NCBI RefSeq assembly: GCF_900497805.2
Contig: NW_020954551.1
Coordinates: 434,001 to 498,000 of the forward strand
DNA from: Vombatus ursinus
Lineage: Eukaryota; Chordata; Mammalia; Diprotodontia; Vombatidae
Direction: 5' to 3'
Length of the DNA: 64,000 nt
Shown here piece by piece: positions 1 to 10,529 of this stretch (its first letter is position 1; each line of letters opens with the position of its first letter). Under the pieces are notes generated by a model that was not told the DNA's origin, made no database searches, and saw only the letters and a list, made by a program, of their open reading frames with translations. The translations under genes were made by a program, and so were the position numbers.

Positions 1-75
1 CCATCTGTCCCTCCTCATCCTCTGTAATTCTTGTCCCTGAGGATTTACCCAGTGCTTTACTCTGATTCTTTTAAT

Positions 76-330
76 TCAGCCATTTCTCAGTTGTGTTCGA
101 CTCATTGTGACCCCATTGGAAGTTTTCTTGGCAAAGATGCTGGAGTGGTTTGCCACTTCCTTCTCGAGCTCATTTTACAGATGAGGAAACTGAGGCTGTT
201 AAGCAGGGTGTAGTGACTTGCCCATGGTCACATAGCTAGTAAGTGTCTGAGGCTGGATTTGAACTCAGAAAGATGAATCTTCCTTGATTCCAGGCCTGCG
301 CTCTATCCACTGGACTACCTAGCTGCCCAG
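76..330 (-). mobile_element. Mar-1 CORE-SINE, near full length
   Basis: Read on the minus strand it has a tRNA-derived head (GGCAGCTAGGTAGTCCAGTG), an internal box around ACACTTACTAGCTATGTGAC, the CORE segment with a 'cctcagtttcctcatctgtaaaatgag'-like stretch, and a 3' tail resembling the Bov-B tail (GGGGTCACAATGAGTCGAAC). That combination defines Mar-1, a marsupial SINE moved by an RTE/Bov-B LINE. A 10-bp direct repeat TTCTTTTAAT lies at 66-75 and 331-340, which fits a target-site duplication. It does not code for protein. Confidence 0.88.
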
Positions 331-353
331 TTCTTTTAATACTTAGTGGGTGT

Positions 354-967
354 CACCCACATGTACAAAAATATTGATAGCAGCTCTCTCTGTGGTGGCA
401 AAGAAGTGGAAATTGAGAGGATGCCCATCAGTTGGGGAATGGCTGAGCAAGTTGTGGTATATGAATGTAATGGAATACTGTAGTGCTATAAGAAATGATG
501 AACAGGCAGACTTCTGAAAAACCTGGAAAGACTCGTATAGTCTGATGCTGAGTGAAGTGAGCAGAACCAGGAGAACGTTGTACACAGTAACAGCCGCGTT
601 GTGTGATGACTAATATTGATGGACTTAACCCTTCTCTAGCAATACATGGATCTAAGATATCTCTAAAGGCCTCGTGATGGAAAATGCTATCCACATCCAA
701 AGAAAGAACTATGGAAGTCGAATTGCTCTTTTTTTTTCTTCTGTTGAGTTTTGTTTCCTCTTTCTGATGGTTCTCCTATTGGTTTTAATTTTTACTTTTT
801 ACAACATCACTAATGTGAAAATATGTTTAATAGGAATGTAAATGTATAGCCTATAACAGATTGTGTGCCGTCTTGGGGAGGGTGGTGGGGAGGAAGGGGG
901 AGAAAAATTTTAAATTCAAAAGCGTGTGGAAGTGATTATTGATAAGTCAAAATAAATTAATAAAAAA
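354..967 (+). mobile_element. L1 LINE 3' end, 5'-truncated
   Basis: The first part translates to the L1 ORF2 C-terminus: W-K-L-R-G-C-P-S-V-G-E-W-L, then WYMNVMEY and AIRNDEQ, which is the counterpart of the human 'YTMEYYAAIKNDE' stretch. The frame stops soon after. A 3' UTR with a G-rich purine run (about 870-905) and an A-rich tail follow. A 15-bp target duplication ATACTTAGTGGGTGT flanks it at 339-353 and 968-982. The copy is dead on arrival, about 610 bp long. It landed at the very edge of the Mar-1 at 76-330. Confidence 0.9.
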
Positions 968-982
968 ATACTTAGTGGGTGT

Positions 983-1534
983 TATTGCAGCCCTTGGGTT
1001 ATCTGTCTGCTAATATCGAAGTCTCATTACATGACTGGCCCATCTCCTTTTCCAGTCATACATGTCCGGGGTGATGTCTGTGAGGTCACTTCTCTTGTCT
1101 ATGTCCTGTTCATAAAGGTGTTACAGCCTGCTCCCCAACACATGTGACTTTCTGTGGCTTCTCGACTTACCACCACGCTGGGTCTTTCGAGATTTTAGTA
1201 TTTTGTGATTCACAGTCAGCATTATAAGCATTATAATATCACTGGGAGAATGTTGGGGTTAAGAAGATTGGTTTATAGTAGGTGATCATCTAAAAAAAAA
1301 TGATAATGTATGTATATCCTTTCACTGAATTATGTGATACTTAATCATTGATGATTCAGAGGCGCTTTCTATATTGGACAATGATTCAGGGCCTTATTGT
1401 GGGTCATTATGGACACCAGTTATTCTCCTGTACTGTGACTCTAGAACTTGGAAGAGATTAGGAGGATTACCGCAGGCCTCTTGACACATCAGAAAAGTTT
1501 CTTTTCTTGAATTCCATAAATGGTTGTAGGATTG
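983..1534. other. Unassigned non-coding stretch
   Basis: About 550 bp between the L1 and a MIR. It is moderately AT-rich with no long open frame. I recognise no repeat family or RNA gene here. Confidence 0.4.
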
Positions 1535-1705
1535 TTGCCTTAGAGTTGAGGTGTATTTCAGAGACCGTCTGGTATAACACTTTTATTTTACAGAAAGGAA
1601 ATTGAGGGCCAGAGAGGTTATAACTTGCTCGGGGTCACCCAAGGGGTAAATGGCAGAATCAGGGTTCAATCCCAGGTTCTCTGATGCCAAATTTGGTGCC
1701 CTTTC
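1535..1705 (-). repeat. MIR/Ther-1 SINE fragment
   Basis: The minus-strand CORE-SINE signature is visible as its complement: TTTTACAGAAAGGAAATTGA, then AGAGAGGTTA..ACTTGC..GGGTCACCC, then a degraded 'ggttcaatcccaggt' box. Head and tail are diverged, so the copy is old. The edges are approximate. Confidence 0.7.
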
Positions 1706-2099
1706 TCTGCCCTATACCTTTGTTTGAATATCTTTAGTCACTGGATGTTAAGAGCTGGATACACTCCATATGATGCCATCCCCACTTTGGCATCCCCCCA
1801 CTCCCCCTGTCCCACCCTCCATTGAAACCTTAGAATCTGTTCTGGGGCATTGGGCTCTGATAGATAAACTTTCCAGCCATCTCTGCAACCTGCAAATTAC
1901 ACTGTGGCCATCATCCCTATCACCATCCCATCCCCCACTTTGGTCTCTACTCTGAGGATTCTGAGCTCTCCCAGGTGACCTTTCACCTTGTTTTGCCCTG
2001 AGTCAACCCTCCAGGAAATTTTTAGGCCATCTCCATAGCAAGTCACTTCATCTCCATCCACGTACCCACCACCAGCTCCCCTTCCTTTTTTCCCATCTC

Positions 2100-2240
2100 T
2101 CCTTCACGGGTGGTCTTCCCCTATTAGAATGTAATCTCCTTAAGGGAAGAGAGTTTCTGTTTGCTTGTATTGGTATCCCCGGTCCTTAGCACAGTGTCCA
2201 GCACACAGTTAAGTCCTTAATAAATGCTCACTGTCCATCC
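2100..2240 (+). repeat. L2 LINE 3' end
   Basis: It carries the typical L2 terminal block: TTAGAATGTAATCTCCTTAA, 'tatccccggtccttagcacagtg', then a degraded 'cttaataaatgctca' end. The AATAAA here belongs to the LINE and is not a gene poly(A) site. Weaker C-rich sequence from about 1770 may be the upstream part of the same copy. Confidence 0.75.
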
Positions 2241-2249
2241 CTCTGTCTT

Positions 2250-3250
2250 TCTGTTTGTCCACCTAACCACCCACCAATGTTGTGGATTTTAGGAGAAAAG
2301 GTGAGGCCTCTGTGCATCTTGTTGGGGAGGGGCCCTGTACCTACGATGCATCCTTCAGGGCAATTATTGGAAAATTGGTCAAGGTGCATAGAAAGAAAGA
2401 AAGGCAGTTGTGGGAGTAAGCTCGAAGGAGGTGGGTGAAGAAGAGATAGCAGAGAGAGCCTGGGAGCATTCTCGGGAAGCCCCCTTGGAGTGAGCAGGTG
2501 AGCCACGGGGTGGGTGAGAACAGTGAAAGGCTGGCCATGGAAGATGCAAGATGCGCGAGGGGTGGAAGGCTCTCCCAGCCTCGGCCCTGCTTCCTTCTTC
2601 TTCTCCTCCCCGGAAGCTGCCTTTGACGCTGTCTCTCTCTGGGGCCCTCGTCCCTTTGGGGCCCCAACGCTGCTTTGCACTCGGAATGTTACAGGCCACC
2701 ACTGCGTCCTCTTGGATTGCTTCGGTGGCTCAGCTGTCTCACTTTCAGAGAGTTTGTTACTTGGGTGTGAAGCGGCTGCATCCGGCCTTATTTCAAGAAT
2801 TGGTGCTAATGTGCTTTATTGTAAACCTTGAAAGTCTTTCATTGAAATAAGTAACTTCTGTGGCCTCATGGCTGCCCACAGTTTCCCCCAAACCCTCTTT
2901 AGTGTTTCATTTTCAGGAGAATTCCAGGCACAGGCAGCACTTAACAATCACCTCTGATGTGTTAGAAAGAGATTGAACGTCCCGGATGAGGCCTGTGTTA
3001 TTGATCAGAGACCTCAGACTATCGCTTCTGGAATAGCTCTTGCCATTCTGAATAAAGCCCCAGCTCATAAATTGTGTCAGAGAGTTAACCGTGGCAGGCA
3101 GGAAGACAGCCCGAGGAGGACTGGACCTTAGTGACAAGCCAGCAGAATGCAGCTGCCTCGTCAGCGCTGGAAGACCATTCAGGGATAAACCACGAACAGT
3201 GATTTCTAGTGAACGCGGATGGATGGCGGCCCAGCCATTTGTAGTCTGTG
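2250..3250. other. Unassigned non-coding stretch
   Basis: About 1 kb without a recognised repeat. The first 450 bp is GC-rich and several overlapping open frames of about 100 codons cross it in different frames, none resembling a known protein. From about 2700 the sequence looks unique, with moderate GC and no low-complexity tracts. It could hold conserved non-coding sequence, but I have no alignment to show it. Confidence 0.35.
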
Positions 3251-3254
3251 TGTC

Positions 3255-3430
3255 ACTTCTTCCTGGTCCTTAGCTTCCTTTCCTGTACAGTGAAGGAACA
3301 CGGTGTCCCAGAAGACCCTTCCAGCCCTGACACTGTTGTTTTTGAAGTCATGGCACCTCTTTGGGCCTCAGTTTTCTCACTTGTAAAATGAGAAGGTCCC
3401 TTATGGCTTTAGGTCCATGATCCCATCGAA
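3255..3430 (+). repeat. MIR3-like SINE fragments (two tails)
   Basis: Two successive 3' segments are visible. One runs about 3255-3335 and ends in 'acccttccagccctgacac'. The other (3345-3430) has 'gggcctcagttttctcac' and TGTAAAATGAGAAGGTCCCT. MIR3 shares its 3' end with L3 LINEs. They may be one rearranged copy or two fragments. Confidence 0.6.
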
Positions 3431-3621
3431 TGTTATTTCCTTTCCTTTTCAGTCCTTCATACAATTACGCCAGTTTTCAACACTGGGGAGCCTCTCCCCA
3501 GCCTTAGCATGGACAATTTGCCTTTGAGATTCAAAAGAAATCTACTTTTGCACTTTCTTCAGAAATCCTGGCCGGACATAGAAAGTGAGGAAGGAATTTT
3601 GTGGGAAATGTGATTGGCTCA

Positions 3622-3735
3622 TAGCAGCTCTTTTAATAATGATGGGCTATGAACTCAGGGGATGGCCTTCAGTTGGGGAATGCTGAACAGGTTATGAGAG
3701 ATGAATACAGTGGAATACTACTTTGCCAGCAGAAA
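3622..3735 (+). repeat. L1 ORF2 C-terminal remnant
   Basis: TAGCAGCTCTTT, then GGATGGCCTTCAGTTGGGGA and ATACAGTGGAATACTAC align with the L1 segment at 370-470. About 35 bp between these blocks is missing or replaced. This is an old, short internal fragment. Confidence 0.65.
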
Positions 3736-3739
3736 TGTG

Positions 3740-4990
3740 GATGCCTTTCCTCTTTCTAGAAAATTCCCTGTCAAGACTGCCCTGAGGAGAGGGTGACCAC
3801 ATTGGGAGGCGTTCACGTGCACTCCAGCCCTTCCCCAAGTGTTGCTGTCTTCAAAGAATGCCTCTGGGTGGGCACAGCTCACTGTGTGCCCCAGAGTCAG
3901 GAGTCCTGGGGCTTGGGGTGACTCCATCACCCAGGTGGCTTCCTCCTCATCCCTTGTGAGCCTGTGTTTGCTTCCCTGCCCTTACACTACTTACAATCCA
4001 TCTCTCCTGCCTCAAGTGTTTTGGTCACAAGTGAGAGAGCCACTTTGATGGAGCTGAAGTGACCCCTTGCCCTTGGCTATGTTTGAAGCCCACCTTTGGC
4101 ACTTGCATTTCTTTGGAGGCCTTGGGATGCCAATGACAGAAGGCCTGAAGACTCTCATTTGTTTTCCAACAGTTGTAAACAATGTAAACTAGGCTGGTTT
4201 TCCTCTTGCCCCGTGGCCTTTTGTACCAGTTTTTTTGTAAAGTAACTGTGCTCGGCACATTTCTATCCAAAAATCACTGCCTCTCATTCCTTGTTTGCTC
4301 CAAGTACTGTTTATGAATCACTCAAGGGTGACTTTTTCAGGGAGTTTACCTTATCTCAGGCCAAACACCTGACCAGTACATTACGTTAAAATTTTCAAAC
4401 ATTACAATATGTTCTTCTAAACAATTTCAAAATTCAGTTAGTTTGACAGTTGAATCCATGAACTCTGAACCTCAAAACATTCAATACTAATTGCTCTATT
4501 GTGTTTGGCAAGGCACTGGGTATTGATTTAGATTTTTTAAAAAAAAGTTTGCATATTTCAGCTTTAAATACACAGCATATGAAAAAGAGGAGTGTGGGTG
4601 GTGGTGTCCAGGCTGTTTGTATAACCCAAATATGAGCATTTGATAACTGACCTTTTCTCAAGAGAATATTGTTGGCGTGCATTTCAAGTACATTGGGCAT
4701 ATTTTCCAAAATTATTACATTTGCAGCAGAATAGGAAGGAATGAAAATAAACAAGCATGGGACGTTGTTTGGATTAGAACTCCAAAGTCTTGCAATATGA
4801 TAGATTATTATAGAAAGAAATCCACTTTGACATGATGAGCAATCATTTTCATGGGAATGAAAAGTTGCAGCAGAAGTCAGTGATATAAAACAGTGATACA
4901 AACCCCTTCTTGTGAATAGATGGACCAGCAGGGAGGATTAGCTCAGTCTCTCCTCCACTCCACCAAAGCAACTTGCTTTAAGCACTCATC
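3740..4990. other. Unassigned stretch, possible conserved non-coding sequence
   Basis: There is no recognised repeat. From about 4260 to 4910 the sequence is AT-rich, balanced in composition and without microsatellites. The 155-codon minus-strand frame at 4434-4901 has no recognisable domain and I treat it as chance. See the finding on 4260-4910. Confidence 0.35.
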
Positions 4991-5034
4991 TGCTGACTAT
5001 CGATAGCCCTTGGTAAACTTCACTGCCTCTCTGT

Positions 5035-5190
5035 TGCCTCTATCACTAAAGAGAAACTCCTGTGTTTGCCTTTCAAAGCCCTTCACCCCCCTGCGCCCGT
5101 CTGTTTGGACTTTACTCCCCCTCCCTCACCCCACATCCAGCCAGACTAGCCTCGTGGTCACACACAAGGGGTGTGCTGGAGCCAGCTCCA
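5035..5190 (+). repeat. L2 LINE internal 3' fragment
   Basis: CAAAGCCCTTCACCCCCCTG, a 'ttactcccc' block and 'ccagccagactagcctc' match the L2 3' region. The terminal AATAAATG block is missing, so the copy is cut short. Confidence 0.65.
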
Positions 5191-5194
5191 TGGT

Positions 5195-5940
5195 CCAATG
5201 GACACCTTGGACACTGGTCAGTACAATAAACCAGGGCTTGGTTCATTGTTCTCTTGATTGTCTGGATTTGGGAAAGTGATGGAGAAAATGTTGAACATGC
5301 AGGTTAAGCTTGAAAGTGCAGGGTGCACTTTTTGTTAAATGTTTACATGCTCACCCAGGATGCCTCAACTCTGTCTATGCACACCCCAACCCCAAATCTT
5401 CTTAGTTTTGTAACAAGATGCTCTGTGACCTCATGTCTTTGTCAATGAGATCACACCTCTTTGGTGAGTTCTAGAATGAATCAATCCCGTGTGTAAATGA
5501 AACAACTTATTAGATGAATCTAGTGATTCAGCCCAAACTGGTGGCAAACACCCTCTTAGTCAAGTTCGGAAGGAAAGAAGGACTTGGAGCCATTGGGTGA
5601 AGTCAGGTGAAGTGTTCTGGGATCTATTCAAAGAGTCCAGCCCAGCTCTGGGCCTGGGAATGTCAGAGAAGACGGTTCCAACAGCTTCTTTGAGGGGCAG
5701 CTTCTGGTTCTGTCTGTGCTGGGGTGGAGTGTGTCCCAGAGGCTGGGGGGGGGCTGTTTTCTCTGACAACTGCCTTTCCCATGCCATACTGAGGAGTAAA
5801 TGCTGCTAACCCAACCCTAATGAACTCTGGCTGCTACTGATAGTAATGAGATAATTAAGGGGGAGGAAAGTGAGGAGAGTGACTGAGTGACTCCACTCTG
5901 AGAACCCGGCCTGCCTGTGGGAGGAGGACTTGGTCAAATG
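5195..5940. other. Unassigned non-coding stretch
   Basis: Between two L2 fragments. I see no repeat signature, no splice-bounded open exon and no RNA gene. Short open frames on both strands around 5560-5800 overlap each other and are chance. Confidence 0.35.
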
Positions 5941-5944
5941 AGCT

Positions 5945-6222
5945 CAGGGAATGTGACACCTGGAACCCCTCCTCCCTCAGCTCACTTCCTTCAAGACACA
6001 GCCGAGGCGCCCCCTTCTCCGTGAAGCCTTCCTGATTCACCCACCTGCTTACTATCTCCCCACTAATGATTTTGTATTTATTCCATGTGTGTATGTGGTC
6101 TCTCCCAATAGACTATAAATGCCTTGAAGGGAGAGATTATGTCATTCTTTTGTCTTTGAATCCCCGGCACCAAGGCAGGCACATAGTAGGCGCCTAATAA
6201 ATCCTCGTTGATTGGTTAGACC
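5945..6222 (+). repeat. L2 LINE 3' end
   Basis: Contains the L2 segment CACTTCCTTCAAGACACAGC, CGTGAAGCCTTCCTGATTCA, then the terminal block 'aatagactataaatgccttgaaggg', 'gaatccccggcacc', GGCACATAGTAGGCGCCTAA and TAAATCCTCGTTGATTG. Good preservation for an old family. Confidence 0.85.
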
Positions 6223-6239
6223 ATTGACTGAAGGCTGCG

Positions 6240-6490
6240 CTTGATGTATCTGACTTATTAATGTCCACATTCGTCATCACCTGATTTACATCCAATTGTC
6301 TCCACCTGTATTTGGCCAGACCTCCTTCTTTTCAGTGGCCACTTTTCACACTATAAAACAGAGCCAGAAGTCAATTCACATTCATTTTGCACAGCTCTAG
6401 AAAGCAAGGAAGTCTGTTGGAAATTGAAAGCAGAGTCGGACAAAGACTGTACCTCATAAATAAGCCATTTGTTCAGCAAACATCAGTGTA
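6240..6490. other. Unassigned stretch between L2 and a hAT MITE
   Basis: About 250 bp of unique-looking sequence, AT-moderate, with a TATAAA at about 6352. That TATAAA alone does not support a promoter. Confidence 0.3.
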
Positions 6491-6493
6491 GGG

Positions 6494-6686
6494 CAGAGGT
6501 GTCAAACCTGGGGCCTGCGCAAGGCCCGAGAGACTCCCGAGTGGGATGAAACCAGATCAAAATGTAATTGGGAAATATTTAATGAAATAAATAAAAATAC
6601 AGTACAACATAGAGAGTGGTCCTTTGTAGTTTTTCGAGTCGGTATGTGGCCCCAGGGTCCATTTCTATTTGAGCTTGACCCCGCTG
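6494..6686. mobile_element. hAT-Charlie-type MITE
   Basis: About 193 bp with imperfect terminal inverted repeats. The left end is CAGAGGTGTCAAACCTGGGG and the right end read backwards is CAGCGGGGTCAAGCTCAAAT. The CAGNGGTGTCAAAC end is typical of Charlie-type hAT elements common in marsupials. The interior ('ggtatgtggcccc', TTTAATGAAATAAATAAAAA) fits the same group. The flanking 8-mers GTGTAGGG and GTGACCAG match only partly, so the target duplication is decayed. It has no transposase. Confidence 0.75.
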
Positions 6687-6689
6687 GTG

Positions 6690-8070
6690 ACCAGGAGAGC
6701 ACAGGGCGTGGTGGCAGGTAATGAGATTAATTCTTGCCTGGGCAGAACTCTGGAGATGTTGTCTTCAATAATCACTGGAACACTGTTGCCTTTCTCCATT
6801 CTCCAGCATCTCCTGTACCTTGTGGCACTTGATCCTCATGGTGACCCTGTTCCATTTGGAGTTGGGAGAGGTGGATCCGAATCTCATCATTGCTCCTTGC
6901 TGCCTTTTTGACGGTGGCCTTGGTTTCCTCATCTCTGTAATGGGTCAGATGGCTCTGCGGTCCTCTCCAGCTTTGAGCCTGTCATCATTCTTGCTATTAT
7001 CCCAGATAAACTGAGACTTAGAGATTTTTCCCAACAGGACAGGTGTCTGTCTGTCCGTCAGACAACAGACAACAGATGTGTCTGACTGTCAGTCTTCTTT
7101 GCCCTCTGTGGCCCAGGTGGCCATCCCAGTGGGGCCTTGGGCAGGACTCCTGCCATCCCCAGAAGTTCTGGTCCCCTCCCCTGGAGGATAGAAGCACTTT
7201 GCCTTTACTTTGTATGAATTTTCTGTTGACTTATCTTGGGGTGTTTTGTCCTTCCCCTCCCTGCCCCTGCCACAGTTTTTGAGAAATTGAACTGAAGTCT
7301 ATAAAGTAAGACATTTAGAAAGGTCGTATCCTTATGAAGGACAAGGGAGAAGGCTGACCTCAGCACAGGTGAGGTGTTTGCCCTGACCTCCGGGATGGCT
7401 GTCACGATTATTACCTGATATTTAGAAAAGAATCCCATGCCCCCTCCCCCGGCCCCCGCTTCTCCCTGGACATTCTTGACCAGACTTTCTGCTTTTTCTG
7501 GTGGGACCTGTCTACAAGGCTGGGACAGCTCAGGCCCTGCCTTGGACATTCTCCATTTGAATAGGTTTACAGGATTCAGATGGCCCTTGGATAGTGATTG
7601 GCTTAGGTGGTAGTCCCAGGGTCAGACCCAGCCTGCTGTCCTGAGACAGGGTCAGACCCAGCTTGCTGTCCTGATAGCCTGCATTGGCCAAAGGCCTCAA
7701 GGACTGGGGATACCCCCCCATACCCCACCAAGGGAAACTCTGGCTTCTTTCACACTTTAGATTTGGGGGAAAACTGGGACTTCCATCTCACTGTCAGAAA
7801 GCTCAGAAATAATGAGAAAAATTGTTCCAAAGCAGTCAGATGTTATTACTTACTTGGGTTATGGTGATATTTTCCCATAGGCCTCCTGATGAGCCCCCAT
7901 TCCAGCTTGAGAGCACCCATGAGACTGTTAGAATTGGGATAAGAGGAAGTTTAATCAACTCACACAAACTGTGGGCTTAAGTCCTTCGGTTGGGAATGCA
8001 GTCAGGGCTGTACAAGAGAGGGGAGACTTTATCACTCTAACTGGTATCAGTGAAATGCTTACATTTTACT
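6690..8070. other. Unassigned stretch with a weak MIR3 tail
   Basis: A degraded MIR3-like tail (GGTTTCCTCATCTCTGTAAT, TCCTCTCCAGCTTTGAGCC) lies at about 6915-6985. The rest has no recognised repeat apart from a 30-bp tandem duplication at 7617-7676. Open frames around 7043-7867 overlap on both strands and show no protein family. Confidence 0.4.
7617..7676. repeat. Two-copy 30-bp tandem duplication
   Basis: The unit starting CAGGGTCAGACCCAGC at 7617-7646 is repeated at 7647-7676 with two substitutions. It is a simple local duplication with no known function. Confidence 0.9.
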
Positions 8071-8074
8071 GTAA

Positions 8075-8128
8075 GTGTGTGTGTGTGTGTGTGTGCGCGC
8101 GCGCGTGCGCGGGCATACACACACACAT
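8075..8128. repeat. (GT)n(GC)n...(AC)n microsatellite
   Basis: 37 bp of strict alternating purine and pyrimidine, first GT and then GC repeats, run to 8111. A short (AC)n with opposite phase follows. The tract can adopt Z-DNA, and the GT and AC arms could pair. Confidence 0.95.
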
Positions 8129-8685
8129 AGGCATTTCCATAGGCTTTCACCCCTGTGTGTCATTACGCTGCGTAGCCACCTTAGCTCCCAGCCAGAAGGG
8201 TCACGAGTGGGGTCCAGGGATGAAGGTAGGCCCAACTGAGGCTTAGTGGCTTTCGGTGCAGATCGCATCAAGGGCCAGCCTCAAAGCCAGAGGGCTTTGT
8301 TACTTTAGGTCCCACTTCTGAGTGGATTGTACCTCGCACGGTTTGGAGAAGATTGTGTTGTGCACATACGGCATCGGGGCTGACATCTGCTCAGTTTAGG
8401 CTGGGTCTCTCCCCTTCCTGTTCAGTCATTCATTATTTGGTTCTCGTAGCCCCTCCAAGTAGAACTGAGCTATCAAAGACAAGGAGGCGATGCTTAGCTT
8501 TCTTTTTTACTTTTATAACTTTAAACTTTCAATATAAACAAACGTTCAACTATGGAAAATAGTCTTTGCCAATTTAATGGGTGGAAAATAGTCTCTCTCA
8601 GAATTATATGATGCTATGAGATTTGTGTCAGTTCCTAAGAGGCCTTTCCAGTCAGACCTCATCAGAAATATTAATGGTAAGAGGT

Positions 8686-8815
8686 TTTTTTTTTTTTTTG
8701 TCTTTTTTTTTGTTTGTTTGTTTTTTTTGGTAGGTTTGGCTCTCCATGCAGCATAAAGAGCGCACCACGGCGGTGCTGCTGATTCAGCCGCCACAGCGCT
8801 TCTTGCGTCCTTAGC
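8686..8815 (-). other. Possible small retrocopy with A-rich tail
   Basis: On the minus strand a GC-rich 80-bp segment (about 8815 to 8732) is followed directly by an A-rich run of about 45 bp (T-rich on plus, 8686-8730). GC-rich body plus A tail is how retrocopies look. I could not identify the source RNA and found no clear target duplication. Confidence 0.3.
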
Positions 8816-8819
8816 TCCC

Positions 8820-9610
8820 GTGTCACTTCTACTCTAGTTCAGGCCTTCACCAGCTTTCCCAGGGGCTGCTATCATGTTCTCCCTGATGTGTCCCTCTACT
8901 CTCTCCTCCATTTTCTTTCTTTCATGTCATTATTCCTATGTGACAGATCTCTTCATGAGTGGCCTTCTGTCGTGAGACCGTGTGGTTCATGTCCTGAGAG
9001 CCTCTCAAGCATCACGTAAATATCAGCGATCAGAGCAGCTTTATTTATTGTTATCATCATTGTTGCTGACCACATTAAGTTCAAAGGCCTCCCCCTGACA
9101 TTCGAGGCTCTTTCTCTGTCTGCTACCTAAAACCGTCCCACCTTTCTCAGCTCAGTGCCTTTTGCCCTCCTTGTGCTTTGCCTCCAAGTAGATTGGACGG
9201 CTGCGCCTAGAACGTTCATCACATCTTCATGATCTGTGTCTTTTATTGGCTTCAGCCATTCCCTTGGCCTGTCCTGTCCTCTTTTACTTTCTTGGCCTGC
9301 TGAACTCTGATCTGGCTTTTCACCTTGCAAGCCCAGCTCAGTTATCCTCAACTCTGCAAGCTCCCGTCCCCCCCGAGATCTCCCTGCTTGCTAATGTCCT
9401 TTCCCCTCAGACCTCACAGGGCAGTTTGCTTTGTAATTTGCCCTTGCATTTATCACATATGCATATATGCTGTAGCTATCTGAGCTGGTGTCATCCTACA
9501 TTAGACCTTAAGCTCCTTCCTTCAGGGTGAGAACCGTGCCTAATCTCATCTCTGTAGCCCTTCCTCCCCAAGTGCCTAGCACAGTGTTCTGCACAAATAC
9601 ATATTGTGTT
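8820..9610 (+). repeat. L2 LINE 3' region
   Basis: A long L2 copy. 'ttaagttcaaaggcctccccctgac' with 'ttcgaggctctttctctg' matches the mid 3' region, and 'gaactctgatctggcttttcacc' follows. The terminal block is at 9500-9600: CCTTAAGCTCCTTCCTTCAG, 'aagtgcctagcacagtgttctg'. It is diverged, and the first 200 bp are the least certain. Confidence 0.75.
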
Positions 9611-9614
9611 TTGT

Positions 9615-10525
9615 TTGCATCTCAGTCATCATGTAATGATGCTTGTATGTAAATATAGTCTTTTTTTGAAGGTAGGGGAATGTCTAATGCATTTCAGAAA
9701 TATTGCTATCTAAAATAATTACTTTAATGTGTCATGGATTAAATATTCTGCCACTTCACTTGGGTGGGTGCTGCCTTCAGCCCTGCCAATTACAGTCTCT
9801 GTGTATCGACATGGGGTCACAGACGCTGCTCACACGTCTCATGAAATCTTTTTAAAACTGGTGATTTTAGCTAGAGGTAAGACTTACTGAATGGAGAGAG
9901 TTTTGCTCAGGAGAGAAACAGAAATAAACACAGAGACATTCTGGGAAATTTCTAAGTCAGTAGCAAATACAGATCCATCAAAAGTGACTTCTATAAATTG
10001 AAAAGATATCACCATTAGTTTGTTTCCTGGGCCCATGTGAAACTACTTATCACCAGGCCATAGAGGCTGCTGGTCCCAAAATTAAACCTCAAGGGGGAGT
10101 ACTTGGGTTGTCCACTTTGGATTCATTGGGCACCATTGGCAAAAGCCTTTCTCACGGCCACAGCTGGGATAAAGGGCCAGAGAACCAAGAGCAGGGAGTC
10201 CTTGAAGACTTGTGGGCTTTGGAGCCCTGTCCTCTGTTTCTAGTCTAGTTGTGCCCCATGCTGGAAATGCCAAGATTGTGCAGAAGGACCTCTACCTTCC
10301 AGATTCTTTGTTACATCTGAAGGCCAATACCTCTGCCTTGTCCAGGCATAAGGCACTTTGGAATCAAGGGGAAAGAAAATGACTGCTTCAGTTTAATTAT
10401 GTGCTACAAACTTTCACAAGACTTATTGTAGTGGTTGGAGCTAAGTGGGGGACAATCCATTGGTCGTGCCCCCTTATTTCAAGTAGTTAAGAGGCAGGAT
10501 ATCAGATGGATAGACAGCAGCCTCA
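9615..10525. other. Unassigned non-coding stretch
   Basis: AT-rich between 9620 and 10030 with no recognised repeat, then an ordinary mixed sequence. I see no gene or RNA. The AT-rich half looks like unique sequence of the kind that often holds conserved elements, but this is not tested. Confidence 0.3.
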
Positions 10526-10529
10526 GGGT

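Noticed and set aside
4434-4901. 155-codon minus frame
   Set aside because: AT-rich sequence, no domain, and it covers unique-looking DNA better explained as non-coding.
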